Part shown: one piece after another, positions 8,983 through 17,352 of the stretch | How positions within the stretch are numbered: the stretch's first letter is position 1 | How the letters are laid out: each line of letters starts with the position of its first letter | From: Sphingomonas yunnanensis | GTDB lineage: Bacteria > Pseudomonadota > Alphaproteobacteria > Sphingomonadales > Sphingomonadaceae | DNA length: 64,000 nt | Assembly (NCBI RefSeq): GCF_019898765.1 | Contig: NZ_JAIOKB010000005.1 | Location: forward strand, 124,001 to 188,000 | Reading direction: 5' to 3' | Notes under the pieces: generated by a model | Told to the model about the DNA's origin: nothing | What the model saw: the letters and a program-made list of their open reading frames with translations, nothing else | Database searches by the model: none | Translations under genes and position numbers: made by a program

Positions 8983-9741
8983 TCAGGCGATCGCTGCGCC
9001 GCCGGTGACGCTCTTGCGACGACGCACCGCGGCGCCGACCATCGCGAAACCGCCGATCATCATCATCCAGGTCGCCGGCTCGGGCACCGCGCTGCTGACG
9101 GTGACCGCACCCAGTTTGAAGCCGTCGATCTTGCCGTCGGCACCGCCGTTCGCGGCCGCACCGACGAGCCAGAGGTTCGACGCGGCTCCGCTCACGTTCC
9201 GCGTCGAGGCGCTGCTGCCTCCCTCGAGATACTGGCTGCCGCTCAGCATGTTGTTCACCACGTTGGCCGACTTTCCGTCGAGCCCGAGCGACTGGTTCCA
9301 GCCTGTGCTCACGTTCGCCCAGCCGATCACCGCGTCGGAGTCGGTCGAGTTGCTGACGGTGAAGGGGTTGGTGGTGATGTTCGACAGCAGCACCGCGGTG
9401 TCGAACTGGAAGAGAATAAAGTCCTGCCCGTTCTGATTGTCGATGGTGTGCGTGTTGCCGCCGCCACTGCCCTCGCTGTCATTGAGGACGCCGAGTCCCT
9501 TGTCGTAATAGCCCAGTCGCGCGTCGTAGACATTGGACGTGGGACCGCTGGCATTCGCCGTCGACCAAGCAGTCGCCCGAACGTTGACCGTCTTGCCATC
9601 GAGCTGGAAGCTATAGTCCTTGTAGGCGCTGCTGCCGCTACCATTCATCAAGTTCAGCGTGAAGTCCGCCGCGCTCGCCGGCGCTGCCGCCGCCGCCAGT
9701 GCCAGCCCCGCCGCGGCCGCGATCATCTTCAACTTCGTCAT
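8983..9741 (-). CDS. PEP-CTERM (PEPxxWA-type) sorted exported protein
   Basis: A 252-residue protein. ATG at 9741 is preceded by GGGGGAAG and opens a signal peptide, MTKLKMIAAAAGLALAAAA, cut near ASA. The frame stays open further upstream but that part shows no coding features. The mature body is rich in N, S, G and D, with NTHTIDNQNGQDFILFQF typical of secreted beta-sandwich proteins of this class. The C-terminus VPEPATWMMMIGGFAMVGAA followed by VRRRKS is the PEP-CTERM tripartite signal: PEP motif, hydrophobic helix and basic tail, processed by an exosortase. Exosortase substrates usually travel with exopolysaccharide loci, which matches the surroundings. No exosortase gene is in the window. 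Confidence 0.9.
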   Translation of the reverse strand: MTKLKMIAAAAGLALAAAAAPASAADFTLNLMNGSGSSAYKDYSFQLDGKTVNVRATAWSTANASGPTSNVYDARLGYYDKGLGVLNDSEGSGGGNTHTIDNQNGQDFILFQFDTAVLLSNITTNPFTVSNSTDSDAVIGWANVSTGWNQSLGLDGKSANVVNNMLSGSQYLEGGSSASTRNVSGAASNLWLVGAAANGGADGKIDGFKLGAVTVSSAVPEPATWMMMIGGFAMVGAAVRRRKSVTGGAAIA

Positions 9742-10200
9742 GATGTCTTCCCCCAGAACTCTGTTGGTCGCGTGATTGCCGCGGTGAGCGATGTGCTTCA
9801 AGATGCGACCGTTACGCCCCTGTCCCGGTTTCGGACCCGTGCGACACTCGGCGCGCCAGCCTGCTCCGTCGTGCCTGCGGCTCCCTATGTTCGCGATCTC
9901 TCCCGGCATCCCTGCGAAGGCAAAGATCCAGATGCGCGGACCTGTCGACGGAGGCGGGACGTCAGCGTCTCTGGATGCCCGCCTTCGCGGGGATGACGGA
10001 AGCAAGAGGCGCCACGGGCAGGTAGCGGCGACGACAGGGGGCGGGGCCGAGAGAGGGCGGGGCTGATGAAAGGAGCAAGAAGGAGGGTAGGCGGGGGACG
10101 GAGGTGAACACGCGACGACCAAGCCGGTTCGGCCACCACGAGCCCGATCGCTGAGGAGGACAGACCGTCGCCCGGCTTCGTCAGCGCAGCCGCTTCGCGC
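9742..10200. other. 459-bp intergenic region with REP-like arms and no gene seen
   Basis: Between the PEP-CTERM gene and the upstream DUF1996 gene there is no frame with coding character, although the PEP-CTERM frame stays open by chance. The middle contains the inverted pair described at 9903-9999. The rest is G/A-rich sequence. The promoter of the PEP-CTERM gene should lie just right of 9741, but no convincing -35/-10 pair was recognised. Confidence 0.6.
9903..9999. repeat. REP-like inverted repeat pair
   Basis: Two arms of about 33 nt, 9903-9935 and 9967-9999, are imperfect reverse complements around a 31-nt spacer. Each carries the element CATCCC(C/T)GCGAAGGC and ATCCAGA, a form scattered widely through sphingomonad intergenic DNA. 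Related hairpins occur at 57688-57766 and 59221-59372. Such elements are usually transcribed-end structures or non-autonomous mobile REPs; which applies here is not decided by the sequence. Confidence 0.75.
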
Positions 10201-11496
10201 TCACTTCGGCAGCGCCACGACGTGCGGGGTGCTGGTCCAGGCGAAGGCGTCGAACATCTTCATCTGGCGGCCGTTGCCGAGGTCGCCGCCGCTGCAGTTG
10301 AGCAGCTTGTTGATGCAGTTATCGACCCACATCTTCATCACCTCGTCGTCCCACGCGCCGAACCAGTCGGCGTGGAAGGTCGAGCCGGGGCGCATCGTCG
10401 CCATGCCGGGCATCTCGTCCGAGGCGAGGTGCCAGCCGCTGGTGCCGCCGTCCCAGCTGCCGCTGCGGTTGAGGTCCGAGTCGACCGTGTACCAGGCGCC
10501 CATGGTGAAGGTGGGGATCACGTACGGATGGTCCGCCGGGCACTTCTCGTACCCCCAGTCGCCGTAGCTGGTGTAGGCGACGTGCGAGCGATGGTCGGCG
10601 CTGTCGAGGTTCTTGCCGTCCCAGCAATTGGGCGCGTTGATCACCGCGCCGATCTGGTTGCCGACGCCGCAATGCTTGCCCGCCTCGATCAGGTCGGCGT
10701 AATGGCCGGGCTCGGCGGTCGGGCCCTGGCAGTTGTAATAGCCCACGCCGGTCGGCGGGGTGCCGTTGATCATGTCATAGCCGAACACGAAGCGAAGCCC
10801 GCGCGGCAGATCGACGCAGGCCTTGCCCATGCGCTGGCACTCGGGGTCACTCTCCGGCCGGCGCTTGTAGTAGATCGAGACGTAATCGGGCCGCACCACG
10901 CCGCCCTTGCCGTTGAGCATCGCCGGCATCCAATAGGCCGAGCGGTTGAGCGCGTTGGTGCAGGTGCTCTCGCCGCTGGTGCGCAGGCTGCGATAGGTGG
11001 AGTTGGCGTCCGCCAGCGAGTTGCCGAAAAACTGGTGGAGGTGCGACTTGCCCGGCTGGCCCGGGAAGACGATCGGGTCGTCCTTGGCCTCGTGGCTGGG
11101 CGTGCAGATGAAGCGGAAGGCGCCGACCACGTCGGGGGCGCCGCTCGACGGGATCGCGCCCGTGCCCCAGGCGGCGACGAGCTGCTGGCTGACGTCGAAG
11201 TTGCTCGGGATCGAGTCATAGTTGCCCGCCACCGGCAGGCTGCCCGGCGCCACCACCACGCCGCTGCTCGCGGGCGTGGGAGTCGGCGTCGGCGTGGGCG
11301 TGACGGTGGGGGCGACCGGCGCGCTCGCTACCGGGGTGGTGCCCGCGGTCGCGCCGCTACCACCGCCGCCGCCGCCGCAGCCGGCGAGCGCCAGCGCGAT
11401 CAGGATCTGGGGCATGAGGCGCGCGGCGCGCGGCAGCATGGTCGCGGGGGCGCGCGTCAGCGCAGGGCGCGCGCGCGCGCCCAGCAGCGTCATCAT
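10201..11496 (-). CDS. DUF1996 domain lipoprotein (copy 2) with PTPTP tether
   Basis: A 431-residue paralogue of the DUF1996 protein at 7589-8869. It differs at the N-terminus: a lipobox ending IALALAGC, then a poly-glycine run, then a threonine/proline linker (VTPTPTPTPTPASS) before the domain at about residue 115. Conserved domain blocks are the same, including SHLHQFFGN, NRSAYWMPAMLNG, YVSIYYKRRP, TFHADWFGAWDD and LLNCSGGDLGNG. It is thus a predicted membrane-anchored version of a protein whose sister copies look soluble and exported. ATG ATG at the start follows GGGAG at 9 nt. The tether matches that of the DUF1800 lipoprotein at 3697-5805. Confidence 0.85.
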   Translation of the reverse strand: MMTLLGARARPALTRAPATMLPRAARLMPQILIALALAGCGGGGGGSGATAGTTPVASAPVAPTVTPTPTPTPTPASSGVVVAPGSLPVAGNYDSIPSNFDVSQQLVAAWGTGAIPSSGAPDVVGAFRFICTPSHEAKDDPIVFPGQPGKSHLHQFFGNSLADANSTYRSLRTSGESTCTNALNRSAYWMPAMLNGKGGVVRPDYVSIYYKRRPESDPECQRMGKACVDLPRGLRFVFGYDMINGTPPTGVGYYNCQGPTAEPGHYADLIEAGKHCGVGNQIGAVINAPNCWDGKNLDSADHRSHVAYTSYGDWGYEKCPADHPYVIPTFTMGAWYTVDSDLNRSGSWDGGTSGWHLASDEMPGMATMRPGSTFHADWFGAWDDEVMKMWVDNCINKLLNCSGGDLGNGRQMKMFDAFAWTSTPHVVALPK

Positions 11497-11591
11497 CTGA
11501 GGTACTCCCAGTCGCCGCGGGCGAACTCGAGCCCGGCAGCCGTTCAGGCCACACTAGGGACGCTGGGTTAAATCGACGTGGGGAAGCGTGC

Positions 11592-12950
11592 TTAAGCGAC
11601 GTTAGGGATTGGTTCCGCGAGGCTTTCCGCCGCCTCGTCGCGCTCCGGCGCGACCGCCGCGCGCTTCCGCCGCGGCGCCCAATAGCCCATCTCCGCGGCG
11701 ATGCCCGCGATCAGCCCGACCGCGATCGCGTACATATACTGGGTGACGTAGAGCACGAAGATCCACTCGTAGAGCGAGTGCAGGCTCACCATCACCAGCG
11801 CCACCGCGAGGCCCAGCAGCACGTCGCCGCGCGGGTCGCGGCGGTAGCGCCAGGCGCAGCGCAGCGCGACGATCACGGGCCACACCAGCATCAGCACGAA
11901 GGCGACCAGGCCGGCATAGCCCGTCTCCGCCGCGGACAGCAGATAGGCGTTGTGGACGTGCGCGCTGCGGCTGCCGAACACCGCGGCGACGCCGGCGCGG
12001 TCGGAATAGCCCTGGGTGTTGGCGACGATGACGTAATGGTTGCCGCCCACCCCGAGCGGGTGGTCGTGGAGGATCGCCTTGGCGGCGCGCTCGAACGCGG
12101 CGCGCTCGTCATAGTCGCCGGTCTCGGACGGCTTGCTGAAGCGCGCGCCCAGCGTGGCATAGGCCACCGGCGCGGCCACCACGAGCGACAGCACGCCCGC
12201 CATCGCCACCGTGGTCTTGCGCCCGCTCGGCTGGCGCATCATCGAGAGGAGCAGCGTCAGTACCACGCCCGCCGCGGAGAAAGCGATCGTCGCGCGCGAG
12301 GCGGTCAGCACCACCGCGGTGAGCCCCGCGATCGGGCCGAGCCACAGCCAGCGCGACTTCTTCGTCGCCAGCAGCATCGCCAGCGAGGGGAAGATGACGA
12401 AGTGGGTCAGCATGCCGAGCAGGTTCTGGTGCCCCAGCGTGCCCGCCGCCTGGATCGCGCCCTGCGCGTGCGCCTTGAGCGACATCACCGCCTGGAAGCA
12501 GATGCCGAGGATCAGCCCCAGGATCAGCCCGCGCACCGCCTTGGGGTCGCGACAGATCATCGCCACCGCGCTGAGCACCAAGACCATGCGCGCCAGCTGC
12601 CAGACGTAGAAGAAGGTCGACATCGGCACGTCGTTCTGGAGCATGCTCACCAGCACCAGCGCGGTGAAGGCGACCAGCGGCCAGCGCAGGTGCACGCGGC
12701 GGAACTTGCGCGGGGTCGAGGCGATCAGCGCGATCGCCAGCGCGTCGATCAAGGTGACCTCGGCGCCCTTCACGAAGCCCGGCCAATAGGCCCAGGAGAT
12801 CGGGGCGATCAGCAGGTGCCAGGTGCTGGTAACGAACGGCAGCGCGCCGAACACCATCATCACGCGCGGCAGGTGGCGGCGGTTGCTGCGGAGCCAGCCG
12901 ATCAGCACCGGCAGCATGCCGAGCACCGCGAGGAGTGCGATCCACTTCAT
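11592..12950 (-). CDS. O-antigen ligase / Wzy-like polymerase family membrane protein
   Basis: A 452-residue polytopic membrane protein starting at ATG 12950, which overlaps the stop of the GT25 gene (ATGA). The frame is open further upstream, but that part only reads the GT25 gene out of frame. About ten hydrophobic segments are visible. The ligase-family periplasmic loop is near residue 310, with SAHVHNAYLLSAAETGYAGL holding the HN-x-YL...E pattern of the O-antigen ligase/Wzy superfamily. The role is transfer or polymerisation of lipid-linked oligosaccharide on the periplasmic face. It is the last gene of a five-gene operon that also supplies the flippase and three glycosyltransferases. Confidence 0.85.
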   Translation of the reverse strand: MKWIALLAVLGMLPVLIGWLRSNRRHLPRVMMVFGALPFVTSTWHLLIAPISWAYWPGFVKGAEVTLIDALAIALIASTPRKFRRVHLRWPLVAFTALVLVSMLQNDVPMSTFFYVWQLARMVLVLSAVAMICRDPKAVRGLILGLILGICFQAVMSLKAHAQGAIQAAGTLGHQNLLGMLTHFVIFPSLAMLLATKKSRWLWLGPIAGLTAVVLTASRATIAFSAAGVVLTLLLSMMRQPSGRKTTVAMAGVLSLVVAAPVAYATLGARFSKPSETGDYDERAAFERAAKAILHDHPLGVGGNHYVIVANTQGYSDRAGVAAVFGSRSAHVHNAYLLSAAETGYAGLVAFVLMLVWPVIVALRCAWRYRRDPRGDVLLGLAVALVMVSLHSLYEWIFVLYVTQYMYAIAVGLIAGIAAEMGYWAPRRKRAAVAPERDEAAESLAEPIPNVA

Positions 12951-13672
12951 GCGAACACCGCCACCAGCGCCGCCGCGCCACCGATCCCCACCACCGCGAT
13001 CACGATCGACTCGCGCAGCCCGAAGCTGCGCCGCGCCGCCGCGCGCTTGAGCGCGCGCGCCGCGCCGGCGCCCTCGCGCAGCAGCGGCAGGCGATCGAAG
13101 AAGCGCAGCGCGGCGATGTCGGTGCGCGACGGGCGCTGCTCGGCCAGCACCGGCTCGGCGAAGGCGGTGCGTACCTCGGGGTGCGCGCGCCGGTACCACA
13201 CATAGGCGCCGTCGACCGGCGGATGGTCGTCGAGGGTCAGCAGGTGGCGCAGATAGGCGGCGAGCGGCGCGACCGTGTCGGCGCTGAATGCCATGCAATG
13301 CGCGCCGATGATGTCGCTGGTGGGCAGGTCGTCGGGCGAGGCGGCATAATAGCCGCCGTAGAGGATCTGCCAGCCCGGCGGCACGGTCACGTCGCGCGCG
13401 GCCGGGGTGAAGTCGGCATCGTCCTCGAGGATCAGCACGCTCTCGCCCGCCGCCGCGGCCTCCTCGAGGATGGCGAGATGGCTGTGGTACACGCCGCGCG
13501 CGCCGCGCGAGGTGAAGCTGCCCGCGTCGTCGAAGCGGCACGCGTCGAAGAAGGCGACCTTGGGGTCGTGCTCGGCGCCGAGCCGGCGCAGCTCGCCCAG
13601 CATCTGCGCGCGCCGGTCGGTGCGGTGCGCGAGGTTGATGATGCGGACTCGGTCGACGAGGTCGAACAGCAT
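12947..13672 (-). CDS. Glycosyltransferase family 25 protein
   Basis: A 241-residue protein with GT25 features (LPS galactosyltransferase/procollagen galactosyltransferase type). The N-terminus VRIINLAHRTDRRAQMLGEL is the family's first strand, and the acidic metal site ILEDDADF is near residue 80. A hydrophobic C-terminal helix (SIVIAVVGIGGAAALVAVF) probably anchors it to the inner membrane. It lies 10 bp after the GT4 gene and overlaps the ligase start by 4 bp, so all are cotranscribed. It probably adds a single sugar to the lipid-linked unit; sugar identity is unknown. Confidence 0.85.
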   Translation of the reverse strand: MLFDLVDRVRIINLAHRTDRRAQMLGELRRLGAEHDPKVAFFDACRFDDAGSFTSRGARGVYHSHLAILEEAAAAGESVLILEDDADFTPAARDVTVPPGWQILYGGYYAASPDDLPTSDIIGAHCMAFSADTVAPLAAYLRHLLTLDDHPPVDGAYVWYRRAHPEVRTAFAEPVLAEQRPSRTDIAALRFFDRLPLLREGAGAARALKRAAARRSFGLRESIVIAVVGIGGAAALVAVFA

Positions 13673-13682
13673 GAGGGTCAGC

Positions 13683-14894
13683 CTATGGAACGGCGAAGCG
13701 GGAGACGAGCGGGGCGACCGCGGTGGCGATGTCGAACTCGCGCTCGACCTTGGCGCGGCCGGCGGCGGCGAGCCGGTCGCCCAGCGCGGTATCGTCGCGC
13801 AGCCGCGCGATCTGGCGGCGCAGGTCGTCCCAGTCGCCGGGGCGGAACAGCAGGCCCTCCTGGCCGTCCTCGATCAGCTCGGGCACGCCCGCGACGCGGC
13901 TGCCGATCACGGGCAGGCCGAGCGCCATCGCCTCCATCAGCACGATCGGCAGACCCTCCATGAAGCTCGGCAGCACCAGCATGTCGTGGCGCGCGATCTC
14001 GGCCAGCGTCGCGGCCTCGTCGAGCCGCCCGGCGAAACGGACGCGCGCGCCGAGTCCGAGCCGCGCCACCGCGGCGTCGATCTCGCCGCGCAGCGGGCCG
14101 TCGCCCACCAGCGTGAGCTCGACGTCGAGCGGCGCGATCGCCTCGAGCAGGCCGAGATGGCCCTTCTCCGCCGACAGCCGCGCGACGCACACCAGCTGGC
14201 GCCGGGTCATCGCCGCGCGCGAAAGCGGCGCGGCGAGCGAGGGGGCGGCGAGGTCGAGCCCGCAGCGCACCACCGCGAACTTGTGCCAGTGCGCCGGCGC
14301 GGTGACTCGCATCGCCTGGGCGCGGCCGAACCAGGAGACGCAGGCGGCGAACTCGGCCTGCTCCAGCTTGGCGCCGAGCGTCAGCCCGGCGGGATAGTCG
14401 GTCTCGGAGATGCCGTGCAGCGTCAGGCTCCACGGCAGCCCGGCGAGCCGCGCCGCCATCATGCCGACGGTCGCGCCCGCGTTGGCGAAATGATTGTGGA
14501 CGTGACTGACACCGTCCTCCGCGAACATCCGCGCCAGCACCACCGCCTCGGCGAAGTGGAACAGCGCCCAGAGCGCGGCGCGCAGCCCCGGCGCGCGGTG
14601 GCGCAAGGCCAGCCGCAGCAGCGCGAGATAGGCGCCGGGCCGGCGCGTCAGCGCGCCCAGATGCGCGCCGAGCAGCGCGCCCGCGCCGAGCGGCAGCACG
14701 AAGCGCGTGGTCTCGGCCGAGGCGCGATCCTCGGGTGCGACCAGCTCGGCCGCGCCGGGGCGGCGGATGCTGTAGGTGCGCACGTCGACGCCGTGGCGGC
14801 GCAGGCTCTCCACCTCGCGGCGGATGAAGGTGTGCGACGAGGCCGGATATTGGCTCACCACATAGGCGATGCGGGGGGTGCGCGGGTCAATCAT
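13683..14894 (-). CDS. Glycosyltransferase family 4 (colanic-acid-type)
   Basis: A 403-residue GT-B glycosyltransferase. ATG 14894 overlaps the stop of the GT2 gene as ATGA and gives MIDPRTPRIAYVVSQYPASS, a normal start for WcaL/AmsK-like transferases. Motifs include SHTFIRREVESLRRHG near residue 20, HVHNHFANAGATVGMMAA near 125, and the E-x7-E element SFMEGLPIVLMEAMALGLPV near residue 310. It should add a sugar in a retaining reaction at the cytoplasmic face during repeat-unit assembly. Composition matches its neighbours. The longer open frame upstream is an out-of-frame reading of the GT2 gene. Confidence 0.9.
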   Translation of the reverse strand: MIDPRTPRIAYVVSQYPASSHTFIRREVESLRRHGVDVRTYSIRRPGAAELVAPEDRASAETTRFVLPLGAGALLGAHLGALTRRPGAYLALLRLALRHRAPGLRAALWALFHFAEAVVLARMFAEDGVSHVHNHFANAGATVGMMAARLAGLPWSLTLHGISETDYPAGLTLGAKLEQAEFAACVSWFGRAQAMRVTAPAHWHKFAVVRCGLDLAAPSLAAPLSRAAMTRRQLVCVARLSAEKGHLGLLEAIAPLDVELTLVGDGPLRGEIDAAVARLGLGARVRFAGRLDEAATLAEIARHDMLVLPSFMEGLPIVLMEAMALGLPVIGSRVAGVPELIEDGQEGLLFRPGDWDDLRRQIARLRDDTALGDRLAAAGRAKVEREFDIATAVAPLVSRFAVP

Positions 14895-15874
14895 TTGTAG
14901 GTGATCGCGGATCCGGCGGCGCGGCGGCGGCGCGCGTAGCGCAGCATGCCCTGCAGCTCGGGGAATTTGGCCAGCATCGTGTAGAAGGCGTTGGGCCAGG
15001 CCATCGCGCCGTGGCGGTCGCGCCGCGCCACGCGCGCCACCTGGAGCGCCAGCAGCAGCAGCGGCAGCAGCAGCAGCGCGGGGTGGACCAGCAGCGCCAG
15101 CACCGCGCCCGCGAGCGGCAGCGCGCCCGCCCACAGCAGCGCGCGGCGGCGCTCGGCGCGGTAGAGCGGGTGCGGCAGCGCACGGGTCGCCTCGCCGGCC
15201 TGGGCATAGCCGAAGCCGCCGCGCACCGCGCGCCACCACCATTGGCCGAAGCGCAGCATCGCGGCGTCGTGCAGCGTCATCGCCGCGTCGATCCGCCACA
15301 CCCGCCAGCCGTCGGCGCGCAGCCGCGCGCACAGCTCGGGCTCCTCGCCCGCGGTGAGGTCGTCGCGGAAGCCGCCCGCGGCGCGGACCACCTCGGCGCG
15401 CATCAGCGAGTCGCCGCCGCACGCCCCGGCCTCGCCGATCGGCGTGTCCCACTCCAGGTCGCACAAGCGATTGTAGACCGAGGCCTCGGGGGCGCGCTCG
15501 CGCCGGCGCCCGCACACCACCGCGACGTCGGGGTGCGCGGCGAGGAAAGCGGTCGCCGCGGCGAGCCACTCCGGCGCCAGCTCGCAGTCGCCGTCGATGA
15601 ACTGGACGAGGTCGCAGTCGGCGGGCAGCGCGGCGAACCCGGCGTTGCGCGCGCGCGCCGCGGTGAAGGGCAGCGCCATGTCGAGGTCGACCACCTGCGC
15701 GCCGAGTTCGCGCGCGCGCGCCGGGCTGCCGTCGGTCGAGGCCGAGTCGACGTAGACTACCGCCGCGGCGCCGCTGCCCTCGAGCGAGTGCAGGCAGCGC
15801 ACCAGCCGCTCGCCCTCGTTGCGGCCGATCGCGACGATGCCGATGCGCGGTGCGGTCGGGAAGGCGGGGCTCAC
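14891..15874 (-). CDS. Glycosyltransferase family 2 with C-terminal membrane helices
   Basis: A 327-residue GT-A enzyme. GTG 15874 is chosen because it overlaps the flippase stop (GTGA), like other junctions in this operon; a second GTG lies two codons upstream. The nucleotide-sugar fold is clear: IGIVAIGRNEGERLVRCL at the start, VYVDSASTDGS, then the metal-binding DGD in VQFIDGDCEL, and GGDSLMRAEVV with AGEEPELCARLR for acceptor and base. Two hydrophobic helices near residues 255-290 place it at the membrane. It acts between flippase and GT4 in the operon and supplies one of the repeat-unit linkages. Confidence 0.88.
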   Translation of the reverse strand: MSPAFPTAPRIGIVAIGRNEGERLVRCLHSLEGSGAAAVVYVDSASTDGSPARARELGAQVVDLDMALPFTAARARNAGFAALPADCDLVQFIDGDCELAPEWLAAATAFLAAHPDVAVVCGRRRERAPEASVYNRLCDLEWDTPIGEAGACGGDSLMRAEVVRAAGGFRDDLTAGEEPELCARLRADGWRVWRIDAAMTLHDAAMLRFGQWWWRAVRGGFGYAQAGEATRALPHPLYRAERRRALLWAGALPLAGAVLALLVHPALLLLPLLLLALQVARVARRDRHGAMAWPNAFYTMLAKFPELQGMLRYARRRRAAGSAITYK

Positions 15875-17217
15875 TTCCACGGCAGCAGACTCGCCACGTC
15901 GCCGGTCAGCCCGACGCCGTACAGCGCCTCGCGGAAGAGCACGGCCAGACCCAGCATGACGAGCGTCATAGCAAGGTCCTGGCGCGCGAACGACAGGCCC
16001 TCGCGGCGCTGCGCGACCCAGAGCGGCACGTAGCGGACCAGCTCGGCGCTGGCGATCACCAGCACCGCGCCGCTGATGCCGTGGAAATTGACCGCCAGCG
16101 GCAGGCCGACCAGCAGCCAGACGAACTTGCCGATATTGGCGCTGGCGCCATAGACGGGCTTGCCGATGCCGAGCAGCACCGACTCGTTGATGGTCGACAG
16201 GATCGCGAACCACACGCCGAACGACAGCGCGGGCAGCATCTGCGCCGCCGCCTGGTAGCGCTGGTCGTAGAGCAGGGCGGTGAGCAGGTCCGAGATGGCG
16301 ATGAACCCCGCCACCGCGGCGGCCGCGCCGAGCAGCAGCAGCGGGCGGTGCCGCGCCAGGCGCGCGCGCAGCTCGGCGGTGGTGTCGAACGAGGCCGCCA
16401 CCATCGGGAAGACGATCATGTTGCCGAAGCGCGCGACCAGCAGGTTGAGGATGTCGGCGAGCGAGCGCGCGATGCCATAGGTACCCAGCACCGCCAGCGT
16501 CACGGCGCGCGCCATGTACAGTCGGTCGAAGTTCATCGCCAGGAAGTAGACGATCGAGGACAGCGCCACCCAGCGGCCGAAGGAGAGGATCTCGCGCATC
16601 GCGCCGCGATCGATCAGGAAGCGGTGGCGCATGCCCGGGATCAGCAGGTAGCTCGCCACCATCACCGCCGCGCTGGAGGTGATGCCGCCGAACACCAAAG
16701 CCCAGATCGTCGGCGTCGCCAGCGCGAACAGGATGTGCGCCACGGTCGATACCGCGGTGTAGCCGACCTCGAACGCGGTCAGCGCGGCGAGCCGCAGGTG
16801 CTTCTGCGCGATGAACCGCCCGGTCGATTCGAACCCGGCGAAGACGAAGAACAGCGACGCCACCGCGAAGATGCCGGCGAGCTCGGGCTTGCGGTAGAAC
16901 CATGCCACCGGCCAGGCCAGCGCGGCGCAGACCATCCCCAGCGCGATGCCGCGCACCAGCTGGAGCGTCCAGGCGGTGTCGTAGAAGTCGGGCTGCTCGG
17001 CGCGCGGGTTGCTGATGATGTTCTGGCCGATGCCGATATCGGACGCCAGCTCGATGCCGGTGCGCACCGTGTTGACGATGATCATGATGCCGAACAGCTC
17101 GGGCGCGAGCAGCCGCGCGAGCACGACGTTGTTGACGAGCCGCAGCGCTTGCACCACGCCATAGCCGGCGGTGGACCAGCCCAGCCGCAAGAGGATCGAT
17201 CGGGAAAGCAACTTCAT
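15871..17217 (-). CDS. Oligosaccharide flippase (Wzx/MurJ-like, MOP superfamily)
   Basis: A 448-residue membrane protein with 12-14 hydrophobic segments of the polysaccharide-synthase/Wzx family. The N-terminus (SILLRLGWSTAGYGVVQALR, then LVNNVVLARLLAPELFGIM) is the usual first TM pair of oligosaccharide flippases. It translocates undecaprenyl-linked units across the inner membrane for polymerisation. It is the first gene of the operon that continues through GT2, GT4, GT25 and ligase with 4-bp overlaps, and it is divergent from the GT4 gene at 17353. The promoters of both should lie in the 135-bp gap. Confidence 0.92.
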   Translation of the reverse strand: MKLLSRSILLRLGWSTAGYGVVQALRLVNNVVLARLLAPELFGIMIIVNTVRTGIELASDIGIGQNIISNPRAEQPDFYDTAWTLQLVRGIALGMVCAALAWPVAWFYRKPELAGIFAVASLFFVFAGFESTGRFIAQKHLRLAALTAFEVGYTAVSTVAHILFALATPTIWALVFGGITSSAAVMVASYLLIPGMRHRFLIDRGAMREILSFGRWVALSSIVYFLAMNFDRLYMARAVTLAVLGTYGIARSLADILNLLVARFGNMIVFPMVAASFDTTAELRARLARHRPLLLLGAAAAVAGFIAISDLLTALLYDQRYQAAAQMLPALSFGVWFAILSTINESVLLGIGKPVYGASANIGKFVWLLVGLPLAVNFHGISGAVLVIASAELVRYVPLWVAQRREGLSFARQDLAMTLVMLGLAVLFREALYGVGLTGDVASLLPWK

Positions 17218-17352
17218 GCGCGGGCGGACGATCCCAGGAAGGAACCGACCGGCGCGGCCGAATCGGGTCGCGCCGGATCGGCAGCGCGGTCTCTAGCAGC
17301 CCAAGCCTTAAAATCGAGCACACGTCCGGCCAGGGCGTTTGAGGATAGAGTG

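Noticed and set aside
11592..13541. Apparent fusion of O-antigen ligase with a 190-residue N-terminal part
   Set aside because: The extra residues read the GT25 gene out of frame; the ligase starts at ATG 12950 in a stop/start overlap.
14891..17323. Apparent 810-residue GT2 fusion protein
   Set aside because: The N-terminal 480 residues are an out-of-frame reading of the flippase; GTG 15874 in a GTGA overlap is the likely start.
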